NCBI GenBank assembly: GCA_964621645.1
Contig: CAZUMH010000034.1
Span: 1 to 30,378, forward strand
DNA: 30,378 nt
Direction: 5' to 3'
Source: CAZUMH01 sp964621645
GTDB lineage: Bacteria; Zhuqueibacterota; QNDG01; JAGLOF01
In this document: positions 8,890-16,536 of the stretch, piece by piece
Layout of the letters: the number at the start of each line of letters is the position of its first letter
Position numbering within the stretch: position 1 is the stretch's first letter
Program-made: the position numbers and the translations under genes
The notes under the pieces: generated by a model
What the model was told of the DNA's origin: nothing
What the model saw: the letters and a program-made list of their open reading frames with translations, nothing else
The model's database searches: none

Positions 8890-11800
8890 AACCGCGGATC
8901 CACAACAGTTTCATTCTTTTGCTCCTTTTTTGCGGAAACGTCCCGCTGCTTTGGGGTCAGAGTGGTGCCGCCGTTTCGGACTCCACCTTTCGGATCCTGT
9001 CCCTTCCCGAGATTCAGAGTTACCGGCGTTATTACGTGCAGGAGCTGCAGGCCCTGCAGGAAGAAAAGGAATCACTCATTGCCAAGGGCATAGAGGACGG
9101 GGAGCGTCTTCTCCAGGTGAATCCAAACCGCAAGATGGTGGACGAGATACTCATCCGCCTGGCGGATCTCTACTATTACCAAGCCAAGGATGATTATCTG
9201 CAGCGGATGGATGAGTTCGATCGCCGGCAGGAAGAAGGGGCCTCTCCCGACGGCGAGCTGCCCAGCCTGGACTGCAGCAAATCCTTGCTCTTATATCAGC
9301 AGGTCATTGATGAATTTCCCCAGAGCCAATTGGTGGACGATGCCATCTACAACAAGGCTTTTCTCTACGAGGAGATGAGAGACTATCAATCGGCCGATCA
9401 GATCTATCTGCATCTGATCGACGCCTATCCGGAAAGCCCCTACGTTCCTGAAGCCTACATGCGTCTCGCGGAATACTACTTCAATCCCGGAGTCAATGAT
9501 CTGGAGAGGGCTATTCATTATTACCTGGAAGTGAAGAAGTATACAAGCAGCCCCCGGTATATCGAAGCAATATATAAATTGGGCTGGGCCAATTACAAAC
9601 TGGATAAGTATCCAGAAGCGATCAGTTACTTTACCTCTTTAGTGGAGGATGTTGACCTGACACGGGCCCAGGATCCAGCCGGAGTTCAGTCCCGCACAGA
9701 TTTGCGGGATGAGGCCATTTCGTATATTGCCATTTGTTTCCACGATTTCGGCGGGCCGGCCAAGGCGGTGGAATATCTGGAAAAAATCGGACGCCCTGCC
9801 TGGAGCGCCGATGTCATGCGGACACTGGGAGATGTTTACAAGGATCAAAAGGAAGAATACGAAAACGCCATCCTGGCGTATCAACATTTTCTTGATTTCG
9901 ATCCATTGGCAGATGACGCGCCGGTAACCCAGGGGAAGATAGTCGACTGTTACGAGGCAATGGATGAAAAGATGAAGGCTTTTGAAGCCCGGCAGCGGCT
10001 ATTTTTAAACTACAGGATAGACAGTTCCTGGTGGGAGGCGGTGAAGGATGAGAGCGCCCGCTTGCGGGCCTATAATCTTACCGAAGAAATGCTGCGATTG
10101 AACATGAATGCCATGATTGAACAGGCGGAGCAGGCTGACAGTCCCGAAATTTATAGGAAAACGGTGGAGATGGGACGGCAATATCTCGATACCTTTCCCG
10201 AGAATCCCTATTCCTACATGGTCCGCTGGAACATCGCTCTTATTTTGGATACTAAACTGCACCGGTTCAAAGATGCGATGCAGGAGTATCTTACTATTTG
10301 TTTGGTTTATAATACCAGCCGTTTCGAGACTTTCGCCCGGGACAAGGGTCTTGCAACCATCAGAGACGCGGCGGCTAACGCGGTGGTAATGGGAGATTCT
10401 CTGGTGCAGCAGGAAAGGAATACGAATCCTCCTGCGGCTCCGGCCGATTCAACAATGGAACAGAAAGAGACGGTTCCCCTTAGTCCAGCTGAAAGCTGGC
10501 TTGCCATGGCCTATGACAATTACGTGAAACTGTTCCCGTTCGATAATGATAATACTCCCCTTATCCTCGCCAATGCCGGAGCTCTCTATTTCGTCCATAA
10601 TCAATTCAGTGAAGCACTCAAATATTTTCGCACCCTGATAAAATATTTCCCCGACAGCGAAGAAATCGAAACCGTCAAACTTTCCATACTCGATAGTTAT
10701 TTCGGCAAAGGAGATTACCGCAGCGCCGAACTGTTGGCAAAACGTATGCTCCCGGAAGCCAAGGATTCCGAAATGCGGGAGCGGATTCGGGCCCGTCTGG
10801 GTGAGGCCATATTCAGAAGTGCCCAGTCACTGGCGCAGCACGGTGATCAAGAGCTGGCTGCACGAGAATTTAACCGCATGGCCCTGGAAGTACCGACCAC
10901 AAAGTTCGCTGATCGGGCCCTCTTTAACGCGGGGCTGCATTATGATGAAAGCAGTGATTACCAGGCTGCGATCAGGGCCTATGAGAAGCTGCTGCTTGGA
11001 TATCCCGGTTCTGAACTCGGTATGGATGCGCTTAATAATATGGCCGTGGATTACGCTGAGATCGATTCATTCGCGCAGGCTGCCCAGAGCTACTTGAGAT
11101 TATCAGAACGTACTATTGACGCACAGAAAAAGCAGGCGGCTCTCTATAATGCCGTGGTGTATTTCGACAAGGCCGGACTTTATGATACCGCTATTGAATC
11201 CGGGAAGAAATACGCAAATTCCTATCCAGATGCCCCGGATGCTGCCCGAGTGTTTTTCAACTGTGGTCTCTACTATCTGAAGAAACAGGACCAGGCCGGA
11301 GCCGCGTCTGTTTTTAAAAACTTTGCGGAGAGATTCCCCGATTCCACCTTAAGCATGGAAGCGCTGTTCCGGGTCGCCTCCTTTGATGAAGAGCAGGGCG
11401 AGAAAAATGAGGCAGAGGACACTTTCTTCAAAACCTATGATTTGGGCAAGAGACTGCGCGGTGAGGGCCGGGAAGTGGATGATTTTTACCTGGCCGAGGC
11501 CCTGTTTCGGGGAACAGAGCTCATGCGGGGCCGTTATGAAGCGATTGATCTGCGGCTGCCGGCAGCCTCGCTGCAGCGATCCCTCAATGAAAAACAGAAG
11601 CTGTTGTCCCTGTTGAACGATGACTATAATACGGTGATATCCTATAAAACGGGCCGGCTCCCCGAAGCTCTCTTCCGGCTGGGGCAGATCTATGAAGAAT
11701 TCGCCCATACCTGGGTTGAACAGGAAATACCGGCCGTGAACAGCGCCCAAAGAGTAGTAAAACAGAAGAGTATCAATACCCGGGCGGTGGAGGTTAATCA

Positions 11801-13202
11801 TCTTGCTCTTAAGACCTACTTAAAGGCGGTAGGGGCTCTGCGTACTCTGATGACCGATGTTGCAGCCCGGCAGGAGCCGGTAGATCCTGATTCGCTCACA
11901 GCTGCCGGAACCGACACGGTGTTGCAGAATATCGCATCCTGGCTGGGGAGGTCGGAAGAGAAGGTTTCGGAAACACTTTATAATGCCGCGGAAATTAACG
12001 GGCAATCGGTGCGTGATTTTCTTGAAGCACCCGTCCCGTCTGATCTGGACCAGATGGGGAAGATAGAATACAGAAATCAACTTCTTTTCAAGGCGGTCAA
12101 GCCGCTTATCGACAAAGTGATAGCCGATCATTCCCGCAACTTGACTGTCAGCGACAGCCTGCGGCTGGACAACCGATGGAGAGTATTATCCCAAGTCAAG
12201 ATTATTGAATATGGATCCCTCCTGTTTCATGAATACGGAGCCCTGACGCTGCAGACGCTGGATCTCCTTCAGGAGATCAGTCGTAATTACGGCAATATGG
12301 TGCTTGTGCGGCATCAGGAAGCTCCCGAAGAGATGAGCATCTCCATGATCAACCTCTGCGATCAATTCAAGAATTTTAGCAAAGCCGCTCTCCTGTTTGA
12401 TCGGGAGGGGATGCAGAAGATCGCGTCCGTTGGTATACCGGCTTATGATCTCGCCGGTCAGCGGCAGGAAACGATCGATTTTTCTCTTTCTCTTGTCGAC
12501 ACCATGGACGGGGAGATAGCGAAACAGAATGGCTATGTCGATCAGGCCGAAGAATTGTTTAATAATAAGGAAGATGTAATTTTTGAAGATGCCCTTTCAA
12601 TTTTCGAAGATATTGTGTATTTTCTACAGCAAGGGAAGAAGGAGTTTCTTTCAACAGCTTATACCAGTTACCGCCAGCTGCCGGGATCAGACGCCGCGGG
12701 TAACCTGTTGGCCGTTAAGCTGCTTGAGGCGGACAGCAGCCTGACAATAACTGATTTGGGCTTGAGGTCGACATCGCTGACCGTAAGGACAGATTCCACC
12801 TGGTCATACCATCTGGGGCTGGTCAATACCGACGGCAGTGCGGTGACACAGAGTGTGAAGGGCTGGAAACATCCTATTGCCAATGGGACCAGTTTGGCCT
12901 GGGGAAGGATGGTGACCCGCGAACCCCAGGCTGTGGTCGTTGATACCATTCTTATCAGCAAGGTAGTTACGATGGCTGGTTATCCCTTAAACGGACGCCT
13001 GGAATTTCATGGAACAGTTCCGGAACGAATTGTTGTGAACGGCGTATTAATCACTGCTGGAGGGAAAACTGTCGAGATTCCAACCGGTGTCTTGAAGCAA
13101 GGAGTAAACAAGCTGCTCTTTATGTGTACACGCCATAGAGGATTTTCTTTCTATACTGATGTCCTCTTACAATACATTCCCCTGCCGGAAAGGGGGAAAT
13201 GA
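8886..13202 (+). CDS. Giant exported TPR repeat protein
   Basis: A 1438-residue protein starting with GTG within a GTGA overlap with the preceding gene. The N-terminus (IHNSFILLLLFCGNVPLLWGQ) is a signal peptide. Most of the chain is TPR units with the outer-membrane-lipoprotein-like spacing 'FPxSxxxxxAxxxxAxxxxxxxxYxxAI'. Examples are VIDEFPQSQLVDDAIYNKAF (about 140), LIDAYPESPYVPEAYMRLAE (about 180), LIKYFPDSEEIETVKLSILD (about 590) and KLLLGYPGSELGMDALNNMA (about 700). I count more than ten units by eye. The last 145 residues (from about 1295) lack TPR pattern and are rich in beta-strand-like and Gly/Thr sequence, suggesting a terminal beta-sandwich domain. It is likely a periplasmic scaffold for the ExbB/ExbD/AgmX motor encoded downstream. 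Function is inferred only from context. Confidence 0.87.
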   Translation: MKPRIHNSFILLLLFCGNVPLLWGQSGAAVSDSTFRILSLPEIQSYRRYYVQELQALQEEKESLIAKGIEDGERLLQVNPNRKMVDEILIRLADLYYYQAKDDYLQRMDEFDRRQEEGASPDGELPSLDCSKSLLLYQQVIDEFPQSQLVDDAIYNKAFLYEEMRDYQSADQIYLHLIDAYPESPYVPEAYMRLAEYYFNPGVNDLERAIHYYLEVKKYTSSPRYIEAIYKLGWANYKLDKYPEAISYFTSLVEDVDLTRAQDPAGVQSRTDLRDEAISYIAICFHDFGGPAKAVEYLEKIGRPAWSADVMRTLGDVYKDQKEEYENAILAYQHFLDFDPLADDAPVTQGKIVDCYEAMDEKMKAFEARQRLFLNYRIDSSWWEAVKDESARLRAYNLTEEMLRLNMNAMIEQAEQADSPEIYRKTVEMGRQYLDTFPENPYSYMVRWNIALILDTKLHRFKDAMQEYLTICLVYNTSRFETFARDKGLATIRDAAANAVVMGDSLVQQERNTNPPAAPADSTMEQKETVPLSPAESWLAMAYDNYVKLFPFDNDNTPLILANAGALYFVHNQFSEALKYFRTLIKYFPDSEEIETVKLSILDSYFGKGDYRSAELLAKRMLPEAKDSEMRERIRARLGEAIFRSAQSLAQHGDQELAAREFNRMALEVPTTKFADRALFNAGLHYDESSDYQAAIRAYEKLLLGYPGSELGMDALNNMAVDYAEIDSFAQAAQSYLRLSERTIDAQKKQAALYNAVVYFDKAGLYDTAIESGKKYANSYPDAPDAARVFFNCGLYYLKKQDQAGAASVFKNFAERFPDSTLSMEALFRVASFDEEQGEKNEAEDTFFKTYDLGKRLRGEGREVDDFYLAEALFRGTELMRGRYEAIDLRLPAASLQRSLNEKQKLLSLLNDDYNTVISYKTGRLPEALFRLGQIYEEFAHTWVEQEIPAVNSAQRVVKQKSINTRAVEVNHLALKTYLKAVGALRTLMTDVAARQEPVDPDSLTAAGTDTVLQNIASWLGRSEEKVSETLYNAAEINGQSVRDFLEAPVPSDLDQMGKIEYRNQLLFKAVKPLIDKVIADHSRNLTVSDSLRLDNRWRVLSQVKIIEYGSLLFHEYGALTLQTLDLLQEISRNYGNMVLVRHQEAPEEMSISMINLCDQFKNFSKAALLFDREGMQKIASVGIPAYDLAGQRQETIDFSLSLVDTMDGEIAKQNGYVDQAEELFNNKEDVIFEDALSIFEDIVYFLQQGKKEFLSTAYTSYRQLPGSDAAGNLLAVKLLEADSSLTITDLGLRSTSLTVRTDSTWSYHLGLVNTDGSAVTQSVKGWKHPIANGTSLAWGRMVTREPQAVVVDTILISKVVTMAGYPLNGRLEFHGTVPERIVVNGVLITAGGKTVEIPTGVLKQGVNKLLFMCTRHRGFSFYTDVLLQYIPLPERGK

Positions 13203-13612
13203 CGATGAAAGGTTCAGGGGGGATCACTGTATTTTTCACTGCAGTTTTCATTAGTTTTGCCGGCTATGAATCAGCTTTGAGTCAAACTGTAAAACAGGAT
13301 ACCAGTAAAACCGCGAAACCCAAACTTTTAGCGGCAAATATTGTAAAAACAGACTCAGTCAAGGTGGATTCAACCAGCGGAGACCTGATTCTGGATGAAA
13401 TCAAGATAGAAGGGGAGATTGAAAAACCGGGTGTTATCCTTATCCCCAAACGGCTGGAACCGAAATTGCAGGAAAAGGGTCTCAATAGAAGTTTTAAGGA
13501 AGAACTAAAGAATAATAATGGCGAGATCATCAAACCCACCAAGGAACTTCGCAAGGTTGAACGGGTTGAAAGTATCCGCCAGACGCTGGAAAAGAAGAGA
13601 AAGAAGAAATAA
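13199..13612 (+). CDS. Small exported basic protein of the ExbBD/AgmX operon
   Basis: A 137-residue protein whose ATG overlaps the stop of the giant TPR gene (ATGA). A second ATG at 13205 sits at better spacing (8 bases) from the AGGGGG ribosome site and may be the true start. The first roughly 28 residues form a signal peptide ending near ALSQ. The mature part has one recognisable block, ILDEIKIEGEIEKPGVILI, followed by a Lys/Arg/Glu-rich tail ending KKRKKK. Short proteins of this layout accompany TolQ/TolR-type genes in other envelope operons, by my recollection. It could be a periplasmic adaptor between the TPR scaffold and the motor. I do not recognise a named family. Confidence 0.75.
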   Translation: MTMKGSGGITVFFTAVFISFAGYESALSQTVKQDTSKTAKPKLLAANIVKTDSVKVDSTSGDLILDEIKIEGEIEKPGVILIPKRLEPKLQEKGLNRSFKEELKNNNGEIIKPTKELRKVERVESIRQTLEKKRKKK

Positions 13613-13654
13613 TCAAACGAAACAGTATCATCAACTGTAGGACGGAGGTATTGC

Positions 13655-14308
13655 ATGGCTGAATATTGGCACAGTTTCATACCGGGCGGCGGCAGTGGTT
13701 GGCCTTTCATGTGGGCTCTTCTGATAACCGCTGCTTTCATGATTGCCATAGCGGTGGAACGCACCCACTATATTTATTTGAAATCAAATATCAACGCCGC
13801 CAAATTCATGGCGTACGTGCGCAAGCTGATTGCGGCCAAAGATTATAACAAGGCGATCACTCTCTGCCGGAATGCCAGGGACAAGGCTCTGCCCAGGGTA
13901 GTGCTGAATGGCCTTATCAAAGCGTCAAAAAGCCCCAATCCGGATTTCCGGACCATTCAAAATGCCGTGGATGAGGGAACCCTGGAAGTGATTCCCAAAC
14001 TTCAGGCCCGGACCAACTATCTGGCTATGATAGGGAATATCGCCACTCTTGTTGGTCTGATGGGAACCATTTACGGTTTAATCCTTTCCTTCCGGTCCGT
14101 TTCGTCTCCTGGTATCGATGCGGCCGAGAAATCCCGTTTGCTGGCCCATGGTATATCGGTCGCCATGAATACAACTCTTACCGGACTGGCTATCGCCATA
14201 CCGGCCATCCTTATCTATACTATCCTGCATAATAAAACAACCAGCATTATAGATGAGATAGATGAGCATACGGTCAAGATGATCAACCTCATCACCAACG
14301 AGGAATAA
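13655..14308 (+). CDS. ExbB/TolQ/MotA-family ion channel subunit
   Basis: An inner-membrane channel subunit of an ion-driven envelope motor (217 residues, normal for ExbB/TolQ). Three membrane segments are visible: about 16-36 (WPFMWALLITAAFMIAIAVE), 127-149 containing the signature GNIATLVGLMGTIYGLI, and 167-188 containing NTTLTGLAIAIPAILIY. The last is the conserved TM3 block lining the channel around ExbD. A cytoplasmic domain lies between TM1 and TM2. The start ATG follows a strong GACGGAGG. Five bases separate its stop codon from exbD-1. ExbB pentamers house an ExbD dimer, and this operon supplies two different ExbD proteins. The closest functional analogy is AglR of Myxococcus gliding, but substrate and work done are unknown. 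Confidence 0.93.
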   Translation: MAEYWHSFIPGGGSGWPFMWALLITAAFMIAIAVERTHYIYLKSNINAAKFMAYVRKLIAAKDYNKAITLCRNARDKALPRVVLNGLIKASKSPNPDFRTIQNAVDEGTLEVIPKLQARTNYLAMIGNIATLVGLMGTIYGLILSFRSVSSPGIDAAEKSRLLAHGISVAMNTTLTGLAIAIPAILIYTILHNKTTSIIDEIDEHTVKMINLITNEE

Positions 14309-14312
14309 GAGT

Positions 14313-14864
14313 ATGGCCTATCGCCCTTCAAAAAGAGCGAAGCACGGATTCGAATGGGTGGACACCAATGTCACTCCCATGATGAATCTCATGGTAGTGC
14401 TAATCCCCCTCCTGTTGACCTCTGCAGAGTTCGTAAAACTGGGTGTGATTGAGCTTAATCTTCCACCGGCGGCGCAGGGCCAGACAGCCCTGGATATGCA
14501 AGCGATGCCCGTGGAAGAGACCAAGAAGCTCGATCTGACGGTAACCATCACTGACCAGGGCTTTTTCATCTCAAGCTCGCTGGCGGTGTTAAGCGGTGAT
14601 CGTGAAGGTGCGCCGACGATACCGCTGATTGAGGATGAAGGCAGTATGATCTATGATTTTGACAAATTATCAGAGAGACTTCTTGAGATTAAGCAGGCGG
14701 CGCAGGGCAAATTCCCGGATACAGACCAGATCATACTCCTGGCTGAACCGGATATTAACTACCAGACGGTGGTGAGTACCATGGATGCCTCCCGTTCCAT
14801 CCGCGTCGAAGGTTCACTGGTGCCGCTGTTCCCGGAAGTGGCTCTGAGTGCGGGTGTTTTTTAA
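14313..14864 (+). CDS. ExbD/TolR-family protein 1, transmembrane Asp replaced by Asn
   Basis: A biopolymer-transport ExbD/TolR-type protein (183 residues) with a basic N-terminus, one membrane helix (about 22-41, from TPMMNLMVVLIPLLL) and a periplasmic domain. In ExbD, TolR and MotB the helix opens with a Pro-x-x-Asp motif whose Asp binds the translocated proton. Here the motif reads PMMN, and the codon is AAT (N25, at the position of E. coli ExbD D25). The rest of the gene is intact and follows exbB by 4 bases, so this is not a decaying copy. It shares the opening MAYRPS with the second ExbD gene, which suggests an old duplication. It probably pairs with that protein inside the ExbB channel. 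Confidence 0.9.
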   Translation: MAYRPSKRAKHGFEWVDTNVTPMMNLMVVLIPLLLTSAEFVKLGVIELNLPPAAQGQTALDMQAMPVEETKKLDLTVTITDQGFFISSSLAVLSGDREGAPTIPLIEDEGSMIYDFDKLSERLLEIKQAAQGKFPDTDQIILLAEPDINYQTVVSTMDASRSIRVEGSLVPLFPEVALSAGVF

Positions 14865-14885
14865 CTAGAAACAGATGGGATAAAA

Positions 14886-15380
14886 ATGGCTTATCGCCCT
14901 TCACATAGGAAAGGACACAAAACTGGCTCCGGGGAAGTGCGGCTGCAGCTTACGTCGATGATGGATATGTTTACCATTATTCTGGTCTTTCTGTTAAAGA
15001 CATATTCCACTCATGGTCAGCTGATCAGTCCTTCCCAGGATTTGACTCTTCCCTCTTCCCGGGTGCAGCACCCGCCGGAAATGGGACTGGATGTTACTGT
15101 CTCAACTGATTGGATTTTAGTAAATGATCAAGCGGTGGTTAGAATGGCGGATGTAGCAGCACAACAAGGATTCCTTATCCCCAAGTTGAATGAAACCCTG
15201 GCACGATATGCTTCAGAGGCCAAGAAATTGGAAGAACAGTACGGGGTGAGGTTTTCCGGCAAGGTTACTATTCAGGGGGATAGAAATCTTCCCTACAGGG
15301 AATTAATCAGAGTAATGTACACCTGCGGCCAATCCAATTATCCTAATATGAGGCTGGTCGTGTATAAAGAAGAGGAGTAA
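14886..15380 (+). CDS. ExbD/TolR-family protein 2, with the conserved transmembrane Asp
   Basis: The second ExbD/TolR-type protein of the operon (164 residues). The membrane helix (about 22-42) reads LTSMMDMFTIILVFLL, and D27 occupies the proton-binding position. The N-terminus MAYRPSHRKGHK parallels exbD-1. The periplasmic domain ends with the usual ExbD-like pattern in which the Asp/Arg-rich strand GDRNLPYRELIRVMYTC is visible. Two adjacent ExbD genes after one ExbB gene is the AglR-AglQ-AglS arrangement of Myxococcus. Its stop codon shares one base with the next start (TAATG), so coupling is tight. This is the only copy in the operon that can carry the ion in the canonical way. Confidence 0.92.
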   Translation: MAYRPSHRKGHKTGSGEVRLQLTSMMDMFTIILVFLLKTYSTHGQLISPSQDLTLPSSRVQHPPEMGLDVTVSTDWILVNDQAVVRMADVAAQQGFLIPKLNETLARYASEAKKLEEQYGVRFSGKVTIQGDRNLPYRELIRVMYTCGQSNYPNMRLVVYKEEE

Positions 15381-16456
15381 TGGTTAAAAATCCCTTAAAA
15401 CAAGTTGTGGTCACCGGAGTGACGGTCGATTTTCACAAACCTTTCCTAAGCAATATTGACAAGAATTTTCTTGCAATTCTGGCCGCCTCCTTTATACTGG
15501 AAATCATTTTTGTTTCATTGCTTTCACGACAGCCGGTGACGGAATACAGCCAGAGAGAGATTGCCCAGATTCAGGAACGTTTTGCTGAATTTATCCTTGG
15601 AGATGAAACCACCGTAACTTCTACACCCGAAACATTTGCGGGAAACGATGGAACCACAACCGAGGGCGGTGAAGCCGTACAGGAGAGCGGTACCACGAAT
15701 GAAACACCGGCTGGAAACGAAGGCGAGGGAGAAGGAAGCGGAGGCGGCGAGTCCGCCGAGGTTCGGGCAGCCAGCCGCATAGCTACTGCTTCAGCGCAAC
15801 GCAATGCCCTCAGCCAGCAGGTGAGCAGCAAGGGCATCCTTGGTGTTCTTTCCAGCTCCAGCGAGGATGCCCAGGGCGGTTCGGTGTTCGATTTTCTGGG
15901 CAGCCAGGGTGGTCAAGGCGCCGGTTCAAATCTGGATGAGGTGCTTTCTTCAGCGGACGGGTTGAAGACCAGCGGCAAACCGGTATCCGGAGGCTATGGG
16001 GGAACGGGCGGAACCGCTAAAGGGGGGAGATCCAACCGCACTGCAACAATCGAGGATCTGGTGACTGAGACGGGAGGAGTTGGGACCAAAAGCCTGGACC
16101 GTATGGGAGATATTGAAGTGGAGACAGTGGCGGATGCGGCTGGCCGGGGTCATAAAAATATCTACCGTACGGCCCAGGAGATTCAGCGGATCATCTATGA
16201 TCATATCAGTGCGATTACCTATTGCTATGAGAGAGAATTGAAACGGTTTCCTAATCTGAAGGGGAAGGTGACGGTTCGTATTACCGTGCATCCGGATGGT
16301 TATGTGGAGCAGGCGGAAATCCTTTCTTCCACCCTCAACAATGAGCGGGTGGAACGCTGTATCCTTACCCGCATTAAGCGCTGGAAGGATTTCAAACCGA
16401 TTGATCAGAAAGACGGCAGTGTCACCTTCAGGCAGACCTTTTCATTCGGGTATTGA
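15380..16456 (+). CDS. AgmX/PglI-type TonB-like energy transducer
   Basis: A single-pass membrane protein (358 residues). A short cytoplasmic start is followed by a membrane helix at about 29-49 (LAILAASFILEIIFVSLL). A long Gly/Ser/Glu/Thr-rich linker (about 75-240) should span the periplasm. The last 92 residues form a TonB-fold-like domain with ITYCYERELKRFPNLKGKV and STLNNERVERCILTRIKRW. Those two Cys-containing blocks are the hallmark of the AgmX/PglI C-terminal domain of Myxococcus gliding proteins, where the cysteines may form a disulfide. Unlike myxobacterial GltJ, there is no N-terminal zinc-finger or GYF region. It likely converts motion of the ExbB/ExbD complex into force on periplasmic or outer-membrane partners. 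Last gene of the operon, followed by a terminator. Confidence 0.9.
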   Translation: MVKNPLKQVVVTGVTVDFHKPFLSNIDKNFLAILAASFILEIIFVSLLSRQPVTEYSQREIAQIQERFAEFILGDETTVTSTPETFAGNDGTTTEGGEAVQESGTTNETPAGNEGEGEGSGGGESAEVRAASRIATASAQRNALSQQVSSKGILGVLSSSSEDAQGGSVFDFLGSQGGQGAGSNLDEVLSSADGLKTSGKPVSGGYGGTGGTAKGGRSNRTATIEDLVTETGGVGTKSLDRMGDIEVETVADAAGRGHKNIYRTAQEIQRIIYDHISAITYCYERELKRFPNLKGKVTVRITVHPDGYVEQAEILSSTLNNERVERCILTRIKRWKDFKPIDQKDGSVTFRQTFSFGY

Positions 16457-16478
16457 TCCGGAAAATATATAGATAAAA

Positions 16479-16518
16479 GAAGGCGCCGTCCCCATTGGAG
16501 ATGGCGCCCTTTCTATTT
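16479..16518. terminator. Bidirectional intrinsic terminator between convergent operons
   Basis: GGCGCCGTC (16482-16490) pairs with GATGGCGCC (16500-16508), giving a 9-bp stem with one G-T pair and a 9-base loop. CTTTCTATTT follows on the plus strand. On the minus strand the stem is followed by TTCTTTTAT. It can stop both the AgmX operon and the convergent exported-protein genes. Confidence 0.85.
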
Positions 16519-16536
16519 CGAATGAGTGTTCGGAGG

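Noticed and set aside
13655..15380. GldL/GldM-type T9SS motor
   Set aside because: The proteins have ExbB (three-helix) and ExbD (small periplasmic domain) layouts. GldM has a large multi-domain periplasmic shaft that is not present.
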